DNA of 64,000 nt, from the NCBI RefSeq assembly GCF_000002235.5, contig NW_022145558.1, forward strand, positions 1,176,501-1,240,500, read 5' to 3'. A model generated the notes under the pieces. It saw only the letters and a program-made list of their open reading frames with translations. It ran no database searches and was not told the DNA's origin. Origin of the DNA: Strongylocentrotus purpuratus (taxonomy: Eukaryota > Echinodermata > Echinoidea > Camarodonta > Strongylocentrotidae). The stretch's first letter is position 1. Each line of letters starts with the position of its first letter. This document shows positions 34,763 to 48,864 of this stretch, in pieces. A program made the translations under genes and the position numbers.

Positions 34763-37700
34763 GGTAGTGGAGCAAAGTCGTTTCCTTTTCTTCAAGTCTT
34801 CTAAAATGTGATATAAGTACCTCCAAATGAGAATACATACAATCAATAACACAAATAAAAAATAATATCTTTCTTTTCATTTAACTGCATGGTTGGGCAA
34901 ATCCAAGGTAAAAACATGTATGTCCTATATATACCTAGCTCCATACATTGCAAGTATTGTTGAATTGTATGATGGAATTGTGAACATTAACTGACATGAC
35001 AATATCAATTTATTTCAAGTTTTGGATGATTCACGCTCCAGTAGGGCTATAAGCTTGATACAGTCAGCAGATCGACTGAATCCGAGATGTGATGGGAAAC
35101 TAATATGGGACAGAATAGCATGGACTCGCCCAATTAAAAAGATGATTGGATATTGGCAATCAATTTGAACACATGATCTAGGACCGTGACAAAATAATAA
35201 TAATGCTTTTGGTTGTTCCAGCAGTTGTTATATGCTATAATTATAATACATGAACAGTGTACATACATAATTTAGACACCACCACGACAAGCAAGTGGTT
35301 CAACACAGATTTAGAAACATTAATTTAAGAGTATAATCAAATTCAAATCCATATTTACTGCAGTACAGAGTGTGATCCAAATCAGTTGCACTAGTAAGTA
35401 TTACTACTGCAGTGCAGGATGAATATAAAAATGGCCGATTTGGGGTATAAAAGCTGACATTGCTTTCATTGATTGATCAACACCAAGGCCAATAACTGTA
35501 TTTCTTTTATTTACAGAATATTGAGAAATACATGTATATCGTTTTATGAAGACATCGAAGATAAAATCTTGCAAATACATGTGTAAATAATTATGTATAA
35601 AAATGTCAGAAGAAATACACATACAAATATAAAGATTGGTTATGATATCTTTTCATAAGGCAAATTGTAGGAATTGAAAGACGGTAACATTTGCGAATTA
35701 AACTTTTCACCGCTGCTAAAAACATATGATCGTGTAAAAGAATATATTACAAAAATAATACTCTAATTATTTAATGTCAGAATTGTTCATTTATATATAT
35801 ATATATATATATATTGAATAAGGCAGACTAATGGAACATATTTGCAACTCCGAGTTTCACGCCTTGCGAGCGATCGTCAGGCAATCTAAGTATATATATA
35901 TATATGTATACATGTTTTTTGTTTTTTTTCTTCAATTTACATGCATCTTATGTTTGAGAATAAAAAATTCAAATCATCTGTGACATTTAAATCAAGTATG
36001 TAGTAAGTACATCTGTACCTTGATTTCGTTTACATCCATGTGCTTGCCGAACGTAATTTTTCTCACTTGAGGCACATCGTTATTCAACGTAAGCTATAAT
36101 GTCTTTAATATCACACAATGATTTAAACATTCAAACTGTACCTAGTACTCACATTTCTCTACAAGGCATAATTTCGTATTTATATCGATATCAATATCAC
36201 ATATTTCTTCAACACTCAAAGTGAACAAGGTTCTATAAACTTCTAACAATAATATCCTCGTACAGACCGAAACCCGACCTCTATTCCTGTGTTTCCTTTC
36301 TTCTACAAATACATGTAGTATATATTAACACAAAATATCAAACCTAAACTTTTGGTTAGTAAATGCCTTCTTCTTCTTGATTTGATATTGTTTGGCAATC
36401 AGTCACAGTTGACTATTTTTGCCACACACTATTTTATGAATTATATATATATATATATATATATATACAATCATATGTACAATTTCATGTCATAAATGAC
36501 TATTTTTAGGATTCTTTCTCTTTCCATCCCCTTTCCTTCTGCTTATTTTCTTTTTAGACCCTATATTTTTTTCTTCTTTTTTTAGAGAAAATTCAATAAA
36601 TGAATAAATTTGGAAAGAGACGGCCTAGCCTAGCAAGTTGTACGTACTTGTGTTTACGCGTACGTGCGCGCTCATATACCACCTCTGTATGCACATGTGT
36701 ACTTCGCACACACCCCCACCCTTTTCAAAATGCCATCTTACCAGTCTTTGAGGTACATTTCGCAGACTTTTGGTTTTAACCTAGGTCACTCCGTCATAGG
36801 TGATGGGGTGCCAGCTGGCATGTGATGCTGGAGGCGATCACCGAATTGTTAGAAAATTCAAAACGTCAAATTAGTAACAAGTATTGTGGGCTTTATTGGT
36901 GCAAGAAAAAGGGAAAGAGAAGATAAGAAGGAAAAAAATAAAATCAATGTAATGGTTTTGATACAGTTGAGTCTCAAAATAGTCTTGTATCAAGACTTCC
37001 ACATCAAACATAAATTATCTTCATCTTGTCACACTGATACAAAGCAAATTAATGTATACTGTCTGTTCTGATGAAAATAAATTAATATCATCACTTATAA
37101 AATGGCAGTATTGTACACTGTATTTTATCCTAAAATCATTTCTTGATGAATTGATGGTTTTCTGTTCTCTGAAATCCGATCGTGTATTAAAACTCAACAC
37201 ATTGCCGGTAAAATTCAATGGGCTAGGAAACATGATTTGTTTATTACACATAAAGAAAAAAAGAAAAGATTAAAAAAATGGCAATTCTTGGAAATTAGTT
37301 CACTGTCATAGCAAATCCAACGTGGTCAATAAGTCCATGGGGGTATGAGGCTTAAGGTGTGTACATCTTTTCCTGTAGCTCCCTTTTGAGTTGTGCAAAT
37401 TTCACGGATGACTCATCTTAAATGAGGGTAAACAGGAACAAAAATAGTTATATATAACAATTTATGTTACTTTACTTTAATCCAACGATGCTTGTAGCAC
37501 TAGGCCCGTTGATCAATCACTTGGAATGAAAACAACCTCTTCAGACTATCAAATCAACTGCATATTTCAATTTGACCAGGCCAGGAGAAGGGGAGGTTCA
37601 GTTAGAAAATCTGATCCGATAAGAAAACACCATAACAGGCGTGACGTGGCCAATCAGTATTAAATGCAATTCAAGGGTGATATCGTGTAAGTTACATGCT

Positions 37701-38024
37701 TAACAATTATAAATTGGAGTTATACACTAAAACGACACCCTTTCAGTTTGTATTATAATCATAATTGTTATCATGATTAATTATTTACCAGAAGCAGTTT
37801 TAATTAAACAAAGGAGAATTCTGAATCTTTTTGAAAAGGTTATACCCATTATGTCAGAATATGCAGTTGGGTCACACTGCTGATTAAGGCTAGCTCTAGC
37901 CGATCTGAACAGCTGAAAATTTTGGAGGTAAAGATTTTTGTATTGCGACCAGGAGTTAAACTCTCAAACAAAATTAGTAAATAATTAGTAGACAATTCAG
38001 AATAGATTAAAGAGCGCCTTTTCC
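34763..38024. other. 3' flank of gene B, no gene seen
   Basis: AT-rich, with (TA)n runs at 35792-35812, 35891-35905 and 36441-36468. It may hold the 3' UTR of gene B: on the minus strand AATAAA occurs near 37238, but many similar hexamers exist in such AT-rich DNA, so no poly-A site can be fixed. A short gcgtacgtgcgcgc stretch lies near 36660. Confidence 0.4.
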
Positions 38025-38340
38025 TCAGTCTTCAATTTGATACTTACGTCCAAGTAGAAATACGTCGGCTACATATCCCAACCCGGCATCCTTCATGGCA
38101 GTGCGGAGTCTGTCCACCTGGTCCCCCGGCCTAACCCTACGTCTCCAGTCACAGAGCATCTCGTCGAAGCCTGACCTTGAAACACTGTTGAAAGTCGAAT
38201 CCGGTCTGTTCAGGTACTTCTCTACGGCTGAATGCGAGAAGCCGAGCTGGTAGCCCAGACCCTGGACGTCCTTAGGTGTGAACAGGACGTTGGTCAAGGT
38301 CTCCAGCAGCTTGTCTGGAGCAAAGTGCTGCCGCCCTTGC
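38025..38340 (-). CDS. Gene B last exon: death domain 5 and stop
   Basis: Acceptor TGCTCTGCAG, then 105 codons to TGA. The domain shows the helical pattern of death domains: LETLTNVLFTPKDVQGLGYQ (helices 1-2), SAVEKYLNRPD, FDEMLCDWRRRVRPGDQVDR with the characteristic Trp, and LRTAMKDAGLGYVADVFL at the end. Its C-terminal position after ZU5-UPA is the same as in UNC5 and PIDD. Confidence 0.9.
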
Positions 38341-41300
38341 CTGCAGAGCATCGAAACAAAGACGGAGAAGTTAGAAAGCAAATTCATGAAGAAGAAAATG
38401 AATTCGTGTGTAGATATAAGGGGTTAGTTGAGTTCTTCTTACAGACCGCAAATGCCTTCAAAGTGCATGGTTATTGCTCTTATGCTTATTTATGACATTT
38501 CTAGTGCCCTTTTAAAACCTAAAACTGTCATGAAGGTAACTTTATCATTCACATATGGCTTGGTAAACCTTAATTCTAATTCACATATGATGCAGCAAAC
38601 CTTAAACCTCATTAAGGTATGAAAAGGTAAACCTTAAGCCCGTTCAGATATGACGTGCTAAACCTTAAGCTCCATTCAGATATGACGCGGTAAATTTTTA
38701 AACCTCATTCAGGTATGACGTGGTAAACCTTAAGCTCCATTCAGATATAATTGGGTAAACCTATAGCCATATTCAGATATGACGTGGTAAACCTTAAGCT
38801 CCATTCAGATATGATGCGGTAAACCTGAAGCCTGTTCATATATGACGCGGTTAACCTTAAGGCCGTTCCGATATCATGTGGTAAACCTTAAGCATCTTTC
38901 AGATATGACGCGGTAAACCTTAAGCCTCATTCAGATATGACGCAGTAAAGCATTAAGCCCCATTCTGATACGATGTGGTAAACCACAGCTTTTCTATTAT
39001 GATGTAATGGTAATTTGCTTTATATTTCTGTATCTTATAATACCGACCTCAATGAATACGGGCATGGTCTTTGCTGCACGCAGTTGCTGTTTTATGAAGA
39101 AAAAAACGCTACGGTTTACTGCTTCGAATCTGATTAGGCATTTAGGGTGGGGGTAAAACAAGATTGTACATCCTTTTTTTAACCAATGTGGCGGACCCTT
39201 TGTACACAACTCACAAAAATGTTTGTCTTTAAAGGTACCTAAAATTGCGATAACCATTTTCTTTGGTGTTGTAGTCCAGTGGATAAGTCATCGGACTGCA
39301 TATCACAAGGTACAGGACAATCATTACCAATACACTCTGGCAAGACATTAATCTATATTTGCCACAATCTACCCAGATGAGGTAAATAAGTTCCAGGTAG
39401 GATAAGTCCTTTGAACTGTGCCCTGATAAGAATGTGATATCACAACAAACTTTCTATATGGAAGGGTAAATTGGGTGTTACTTACGCGTCAGTGAGGTTA
39501 ACACCGTAATCTGGTTCCGCTGTTGTTAATATAATTTAGGGAGAGAAAAGACATTGAAAAAAGCTATAATTTGAATATGTCCAATTCAATATGAATTTTG
39601 TTTTTCTTTCTCATTCACACAGTTTATAATTTTTTTGTTAGCAATACAGGAAAGACTGGAAACAGAATTGGAACGAAAAAAAAATGATGATAAAAGGTGA
39701 CACAAATTATTTTTTTATCTTCCTGTCTTAAATTCTTGAAGTTGAATCAAATGAATGTTTTAATGAACCAATATCATTCAAAATTACAAAGTGCATTATA
39801 AAGAAGTACAAGAAAATAGTGATCATGAATTTCAAAACCGATCTTACACAGTCTTACACCAATTTACAAAGCTACTGATTAGGGGGGGGGGGGGGTCTCG
39901 ATCAAGACGTTATCTTTTCTCATCGTTTTCCCCTTCTCCTTTCCCTTTGTTTCCCCCTCACCTTTTTCTTTGATTTTGTTCACGATTTTTTTTTTTTTTG
40001 GGGGGGGGGGGGGGGGAGGGGGAGGGTGCCACGCTCCCCTATTCGCTGCATTCCCCTGTATCTATCTACACCACTGCATATGGATACTTGCCTTCTATTG
40101 AAGTAGTGATGCTCTGTTTGACAAGTGTGGATGTCCCCTGCTGGATTGAGAGATTGAAAGTCTTCTTCCCATCCTCAGACGACGAGAACTCGAGCTCGAA
40201 GCTCAGGACACTACTCTCTTCCGCCAGTAGATTCCCAATCGAGATCTTAAGGTTTGATGTGGAAAGGAAATGAAAATTAGTGGCAGGTGGCAGGAGCTTG
40301 ACCTCACATGGTTGTGAATTAAATAAGTGCTTTAAAACAATATATTTCATTTAGATGTGTCCATGTTCACCCAAGTTTCTGACCTTACAAATTTCACTTC
40401 TTGGCAAAAGCCTTGGATCTACAAAGCATAGATATTTCAACAATTGACAAACTTAATAGCATTAGTTTGGTAGAATTTGTGCATCAAAAACTAGAATAAT
40501 CCACATATTTCATAAAGACAAAACAAAATCTACAAAATCACTCCTTTTCACCATATCTCTTTTCCTTTCGTTATAGCAAGTAATAAAGAACTAAATTCAT
40601 GCTGATAGGCACCTAAAAGTTCTATTATTTTTCTGGATTTAGTCAAGATGCCCGACTACGTTCTGAAAGCATTCATTGGCTTTAATCAAGCAGTAGATTA
40701 ATGATATATTAATATACGAATTGAAGAATTGTATCACATTTTTACTCACTGTTTTCTGCTTTTCTATAAAACGATCACTGAAGCACATCAATAGATACTT
40801 TGTCGTTGATTCTACTGAAAACTTGGTTGCAGTCGTCACGAGGCAGAAGGGTTTTGACAACTCTTTTTCGGCTCTCTCAATATCCTAAGATAAAACATGG
40901 TCAAAGTTCATAGTGAATGGAATAATACAAGTGAACCGGCTCGAAAGCATTCTTAACAGTTTATAAAGCTTAGTGGCATGTCCCTCTCCAACTCAAATTC
41001 AAGTACAACATGAAAATACATGTATTGAACAAATTATTAATGAAAAATCCATGGAAATACATATATATATATATATATATTTTTTTTAAAAAATCATTTC
41101 ATTTTATCCGCTTGCATTTTGTAAGATATTGTTCAGTATTTTCTTTTTTTAAAGTATTGATTGTAATATCAAATTCATTATTTTAATTTTGTTTTGTTTT
41201 CTGAACTGTACATGTACTAAAAGACTTTGTTTAGCTGTAAGGGGTTAGGCTCGACTAGCACTTTTGCTATTATCTGGCCCCTTTTACCAACAAATATTTT

Positions 41301-44300
41301 CTCTTCAAGTATATTTAAATAGCATTGTATGAAATGTATTGCTGTTTTGCTGTCGGTAAATAAACCAAATCAAATCGAAATAGGATAAAAACTTCCAAAT
41401 CATTTCTACCTTTATAGGTCTCCTATAGGGGTGAGTGACGTAAACACGGAGTGTGACTTTCCGGGAAGAGGGCATGAAGAGAGGCTGGAAGGTTACACAT
41501 CTGAACTGTACTCCTTGGACGTTGGTGGAAGACAAGGCAAAGAGCTGAAGATGGTTTGTAGTGAAATCAACCTTGTCTTCGGTGATGTGGAAACCTCTTG
41601 ATGAATTAGGAAGCAACCGCCTGCGACTGAACGTTCCTTGATGAATAAAACAGATCTTACAGCTATATTAAATCTTTTAATCTCGTTAAAAAAAAAGGTG
41701 TAGTCCACTCTGATATTAACTTGGTTTGAATAGGAGCAGAAAAATGAGAGACACAGAACTCTGAAGGTTTGAGCAAAATTTGATTAACATATTAAGATAA
41801 TTATAAGTTTTTAAAGTTGCAATCTATGAAACACAAATTGGCAATTCTGTGATATATCGTATGCGGGATATCCCGTTTGTTTTGTACTGAAAATTTCCAT
41901 TTTCTTATTTCTTGATAAAGGAATAGATGTTTGTTCAGGGGTTCAGTACAACTACCAGCAAAGTCATTATGAAGATGAAAACAGTGATTAATTCATCCCT
42001 TAAATATTATATAGGCCTATCTAGAAATGGTTAATACCTAGTCCTGTTTTGGTGTACAGAATCATTCCTGAGCCATCCATGCATTGTTTAGGACGGACGC
42101 AATGTGGAAGCACTACCGTAGCAGGTTCGACCAGTTCCTGAGTTAGAGAACACTCCACGACTGGAGTGATCAACACCTCATCGTCCCTGAGAGGAATCCA
42201 AGCAGCGCCCTCTATAGGTACCCTGATGGTGACCACAGACCTCATTCCCCTGCGTAACGCCCCGGTAGGGATTGAAATCCGGATATCGAGTTCACGCAGC
42301 TCCACTACTCCTCCTTTGTGATCCAGGATGCTGCTCGAGATGAACTCTACAAAGCCTGGATCAGCTTTGATGGCTGTAATGATTAAAAAATGACAAGGTT
42401 AAAAATGTAAGGGATAAAAAGGAGTTTTAATGGCAAAGAAACAGGGGTAGGAGGTCAGCTTTGCCGGGTATCTTTATCCAACATCATGAAGTCAATCTAC
42501 AATTTTGGTAAGCCAACACGAACCCACTCTGTTCTATATGTTTCATTCACTATTTTTGGGTGTGGGGGAAATATTTGTGATCTACGAAGAGATGCCAAAT
42601 ATTGTATATCCTCTCTTGTATTGATTTATAAGGAAATAACAAAAACAATCATTACTTGCAGCTATGCTTTCCACCGAATCGTTGAAACGGAAAGCTTGGA
42701 CAATCTCCAAGAGTCTTCCTCGGGTTCCTCCTCTCCTTAGCCATTCTCTGAGCATGTGCAGAACAACCGGATGTACTACATACGCGGGCAGGGTGACGGT
42801 CTTACACATGGCACGCATGATGTCAGAAGCGCCAAAGTGCAGACGTGGGGCAAGCTGAAGCAAGTCCGACATGGAGCACATCCTTTTGTTCAGTTCTTCG
42901 AGAGCGTCATCTAGAAATAATCACATGATAAACACAAAATAATAGCAATAACTATTTTCATTATTATTTTCATTATTATCAACATCATTATTATTGTTGT
43001 TGCTGTTTTTAATGGGGCACTTCATATAAATGCGCTCAAGGCATAAAAAGAGAAGAAAAGAAAGAAAATTAAAGAACATGGAAATATGCAAAAGAAAAAT
43101 AGCTTGCAAAGTGAATCTAATGGGTAGTAACATTTTAAATAATTTACAGGGTTTTTAAACCCAGGACATCTAGTTTTTTGCAAGTGGTTAAAGTTAAGAT
43201 ACATTTCTTAAGAGCCTCCTCGGTACCCACACACCACACACACACGCGCTCAAACATCCAAGGCAAACCTGTTTGGTTGTCCTGAATATTGTATTCCAGG
43301 AGAAGCTCAGCCATTTTATCGCTCCTTTCCTTCCTATCTAAACCAATCCACGAATTATCAACGAGCTGTCTGGCAACCTTGGTCAGTGTTGTCAAATCAG
43401 GTGGCTCAATGAGTGGAGCAATAACGTCGTCCTCCAAGCAGAGAGCCTTTCCTAATTCCCAGGCCAATGGCAAACTCTTCACTGCCCGAGCGACGCTGTA
43501 AAGTTCCTCCGAAGCTGGCGGTCCTCCTGATTTGTTGATGTCATCAACAGAATTGTCCTGATCTATAGTAAATAAAAAGGAACCGTTTTGCGATTGGAGG
43601 CTTTCGGTACCAACATGTGGCAGAATTACTGAAATATATACTCTCTCATCAAAAGTATCCGTTTATGGTGTGTTCAGAGGAATTAAGGAAAAGATAAAGG
43701 AAAGGTCAGAAAAGGAGAGAAATATAATGATGAAATTAAGTTTTTGTTTACACTTCGACAAGACTTTGGCCTTTGTTTTAGGTGTTGGTACACAAAAACT
43801 GAGGTGATATGGAAAAAGAAAACGATGGGGAAGGAATGATTGATCAAGATCAAGAAGTTTATGAGCAGATCACAAAAGTTCAAGTATGAATGGTGTAGTA
43901 CTGAAAAGAACCATCGGTATTCCTTTGTAGATGAAGAATAATCATGGTGCGCATAAACCCTGAATTACAGCTATTTGAGAGAGATGGTTGCATCACTGGA
44001 TAGCGTTCCTAATCAATCAGTTGTTTCATGGAGTATACTTTTCTATACTTTCTATGGGAAAATTTTTGTTGTCACGTACTGTTTAATCTTTTTTTTTTGG
44101 GGGGGGGGGGCAAGAAGACAATAATACCATTCCCGAAGCAGGGGAATTAAACAAATTAAATCAAAGAATAGAAAATATTGTTTGATAATAAAGAAGATGT
44201 TAATTGCCTGAATCCGTAGTCCTGATGATTTCCACATAGTCCGCATCCGTTCTTTTGCTTGGTGGAAGTCTCCTCCTAGGTTTGGCTATGGTCTGCTTCT

Positions 44301-47300
44301 TTCCAGGCAAACTAACCTCATCGACAACTAGATATATATAGTAACAATTGATGATCAACAAATAAAACATCTCTATATTGTTAAGGGGCACAACGATTTA
44401 GTGTTTCGAATAACTCTATCAATTCCATAGCCCTTCTAGGTTACATCAGAGGAAGTATCGATGGTAATTAGACTTTTGATACCGAAAGTGTAAGTACTTG
44501 GTAAAACATGGGATACAAAAACACCAAACCCTTTGGACTTGCCCTAAGAAAGGAGGGGTGTGGCTCAATCGTAACCTCGTCCGGCTCCCATGACTTACGT
44601 CAATTGTAAAGAGTAGGGTGTAACCCAGCATGTAGTGTGCCTGTATACAAACTGTTAACCTTTCTACAAATCTTTGTGATAGGCTGTATAGCCCTTGAAG
44701 ATTGACAGAGGAAGAAGAAGAAGAAGAAGAAGAAGAAGAAGAAGAAGAAAAAAGAGAGGAAACTATGTCAGAGTACGGCCTACCATGGGATTTCTCTGAT
44801 TTTGATGCCGTTTGGATGGACTCCCAAACGCGCTTCAACGCCTTTATAGCTTCTGGTCCTGAAGGTTGATATGCTTTCCAACTAGACAGCATCTGGATGT
44901 TGGCATCCTTCCTGTTTGCAAACGTTCGATGCTGTATGTGTTCTAGCTCCGTGCGGTTGAATTCCAACTTCTTGCCAATCTCAAAGAACTGCTCTGCCTT
45001 GATCTGACTGGCAAACGCAAGCAGCATCTTGTCCGGAACCTCACTGTGATTGATAGTAAAGTGAACCAGTTATTACTTCGCGTCGGGTCGGGTGGTCGCG
45101 TTACCCGAACTTTTGTGACAACACACCCTTTAATTCATACAAAGTGGGTGGTCATGCTTGTGAAATAAACCCCTCTCATCTAAAATAAAGTAATCAAAAT
45201 TACCAAACACCTAGTGAAAACCCCAGAGCAAATCTACGAATTAAAAGTCGCACCATCTTCCACTTTCGTTTCATGAAAGGTCGTGTAATAAAGCAACCAT
45301 CCAACCGGACGATATGACCTAATGATTTGAGGTAATAAGCCCTTATTAACCCTAATAAGGCCGGGGGCCTTATTAGGGATAACATAAGGAATAAGCTGGC
45401 TCTTCCAAATGTTGTTGTCGTATTATTATTCAGAATGGTCTAATGAATATATGTAGTGAAAAAGAATGCTTAAATATGAATAATATATGATTTATGGGTA
45501 AAAATGTGATTTTTACGACTTTATTTGCATAAATTACCATAAATATGCAAATGAGTGAATTTTTCAAAAAATTAAAATTATCATATTATTCTTTACACTT
45601 CACTAGACATGTGTGCACATTTTCGCGGCGATCGGCCGCTACGCGGTCGAGATCTTAAAGGGGGGGGGGGGGGACCATAATGGCCCCCCGGCCGTACTAA
45701 GACCTCAAATAGCCCGGCCTTTTTAGGGTTAAGACTTTGTAGTTACTGTCTGTCTATGCATATCTTTTCACGTACATGTAGCTTTTGAATGAAAGGAGTT
45801 TCACTGCTATTCAAATTTACATGTCAAATCTTATGGCGTGTATTTCATCATACCAAAATGTTTTCAAAATAATTGCACCATGCACTGAATATTGTTCAAA
45901 GTTAAAACGTGAGTATAATCAAAAGCTACGAAGTCAATGCATGTGTTTTGTATTGATATTGGGGGTGTTTAAGCGTTCTTCTCAAGAGGACCATACCGTT
46001 CCGCACCAGAGGAAGCGCCTGAACACGCCTGAAAAGTACCATGAAATTACCATGGTTCTTCGTTCAAACTAGCATCCACCATAAGAACCATGGTAATCAT
46101 GGTATCAAACCATGGTAATTTCATGGTACTTTTTTTATAAGGGCATGAAATTACCCTGGTTTGATACCATGATGACTATGGTTTTCATGGTGGATAGTAA
46201 TTTGGACAAAGAACCACGGTTACCACGGTACTTTTGTTATAAGGGATATATTAAGCGAACCATTTCGCTCAAGAAGAGTGCCACGGCGGACCAAATCCCG
46301 AGGTGGCCTAGAGAGTGTCAAGGTGAACCGTACTGCACCTTGAAAAGCACCTGGAAGCAAGGTGGTCTATAGCATACATCACTGGAAGTAATCGAGCGCG
46401 CCAAATTGTGTTGGTTTGTGCTGTACATGTATTCTGAATTCACACAGTACTATACACGAGCTCAAACAGGTCATTGTATAGGGGCAGGCCAGGCGGCTCA
46501 ATAGTTGTTCCAAATGGTGCGCCAAATACTCTCGCAAAACAATACCACCCGACACGGCGCGCAATGGCATGGGTTGGTTTGGTACGGTTCGCTTTAACAC
46601 ATCCTTAGTTGTGTATATAGTTGCATGTATCTACAGGCTCCATGTCTGCGACCTAATAATTTACACTGTATATGCATGCTCGCATAGGGTACATCTGTGT
46701 TTCCAATAATCAGAGTGAGAAGGCAATCTATTCTTGTGGAATAAAATTGTTCTTCTTCAAAGTTTGATGGGAATTTTCAGAATACAAAGAATAACCCAAG
46801 AGTGACCATTTCAGTAAAACATTCTTCCGTGTTCAACCTCAAGTCAAATATTGATGATTTTAGACATAGGGCTCTCCATCAAATTAATATACTTACCCAG
46901 TTGCAGCTGATTATGATACATGTCGATCAAGTGGTAGATAATGAAGTCACATATGGCCGGGGAGAAAAAAAAAAAGGAGAAAAAGAACACAACATTATAA
47001 TAAGTTATAATAACTCCAAAGACATAAGAAGGAAAGAAAGATTTAAACAAATTTAGAAAAATACCCTTCTACCTGAACCTTTGATAATCACCCTTGCATG
47101 AAGGTGTGGTTAAACTTCACCTAAAACAATATAAGTATAATGATAAATAGTTCCCGATTCAGAAGATATTATGAGGACAGTGCCCCTACTGATTGATTTA
47201 CAGAGCCCCAGCTATTTTATTATTCAGGGCTCCGTATAATAAAGAGTTGCGAATGCAATATATATGGATCAATCGCAAGTCCTCCAATCAATCTCAAGTG

Positions 47301-48824
47301 TGCAGTCCCCATCTCTTATGTACGTAGTTGCGATTGATATCAACTCTTTAAAAGACGGGCCCAGATGTACATATGCAGAGCATTAATTTTTATGTTCGAC
47401 CAGGCCTTACTTCAATTTTTTGACCTAATTATCTCTTTCCTCTTTTCTGACAAACGGCTTCTCCCTTCTTTTTTCACATCAAACAAAATGTCCCAAATCC
47501 GCAAAGAACAAAACACTGGTAGACCATGGATATCATGGGATACCGGCATGCAGGTCGGTAATGCTATTGACAATAGATACTTCATGTGGCTTTCTTGCGG
47601 ATGTTTTACCATATACTATGATCAGCCAAGAGAGGAAACATGAACAATAGCAAAAACCAGTCAAAATAGGGATGAAAACAACCACAACATCTTTATTCAC
47701 TTTTCAAAAATTAAGAAATAATCAGTACAAACACTAGCACTACAAACCTGATAGTGATTGAATTTTCTCCTGCAACAATTATTGCTCCAGCTTATATTTT
47801 GTCAAAACTAAGGGGTACGGATTAAGATTAGGTTTAGGGTTGTAGCTGGGTTTTAGGATAGGTTTAGGGTTAGGGTAGGTATCAGGCATAGTGTGGTACA
47901 GGGTTGAAAATAGCTATTCAATTGTAGGAAATTACCGCGATTGATGCAAGAGCAAGTGCCATTCAACTAACCTGAAATCTCTGTCTGTTCGGCTGGCGTG
48001 TCCAAAGATTTCATGAGTGAGAGAAGTGTTTCCTTCGCTTCTTGGCCGGTGGCCTGGCTCTTTCTCCATGTCACCAGCATGTCATAGATGGCCTGCTGTC
48101 TGTCACGGAATCTCCTGTATTCTATGACATCCAACTGTGATATGGTGAAACCAAGAGCCACTCCCAAATCATAGTACTGGTCCACCGTCATCATCTGAGC
48201 TATCGTGATAACATCAATGTCGGGAAGGTCACTGCCGGAGAGCTCTTCCACAGCCCTGAAAAATATACAGTCAAATCTAATTTGGCGAACTTGTCCAGAG
48301 AGACGGCCTGCCTATGAAAATATTATACCATGTTTCCCTTGGATTTTGTTTCCGATTGAAACCTGTCTGTAAACTGCCTTTTTTGGAGGAGAGGGGGGGG
48401 GAGGTGGAGGGTTGAATACAAATTTCTTTTCAAAATAGGAATAAACTTTGACCATATATAAATGGTAAATCCTTTCTAAATCTGTTATTTCTCTGCGTTG
48501 ACATTTGATATTTCATTTCATAATGTGAAGAGATGTATGGTGTCAATGAAGTGCAATGAATGATATTAGGTATGCATGGTTGTAGACATTTACTTGAGAG
48601 GTATCATGTATATCAAATATCAAAGTACCAAAAAGAAACTGAATACATGAAACATACATTTCTGACAACAACATCATACAAAAAGAAAGCTTACCTAATA
48701 AATGAAAAGGGCTCAGTAGATTCCTGGAATGTCGAGTCATCTGCAATAAAAGGGATTCATAATTATAAAAAGAGAAGAGATGAAATGGGTGAAAGATTTT
48801 AATTTTAATAATAATCATAATAAC

Positions 48825-48864
<40 letters not shown>

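Noticed and set aside
38550-38984. CRISPR-like array
   Set aside because: Units follow each other directly with no unique spacers, units are diverged, and the setting is a eukaryotic intron.
46379-46600. Additional gene B exon
   Set aside because: The open frame overlaps the right end of an inverted-repeat element and has no splice sites in a compatible phase.
47820-47885. True telomere or chromosome-fusion point
   Set aside because: Only a few imperfect TTAGGG-like units in an intron of a continuous gene.
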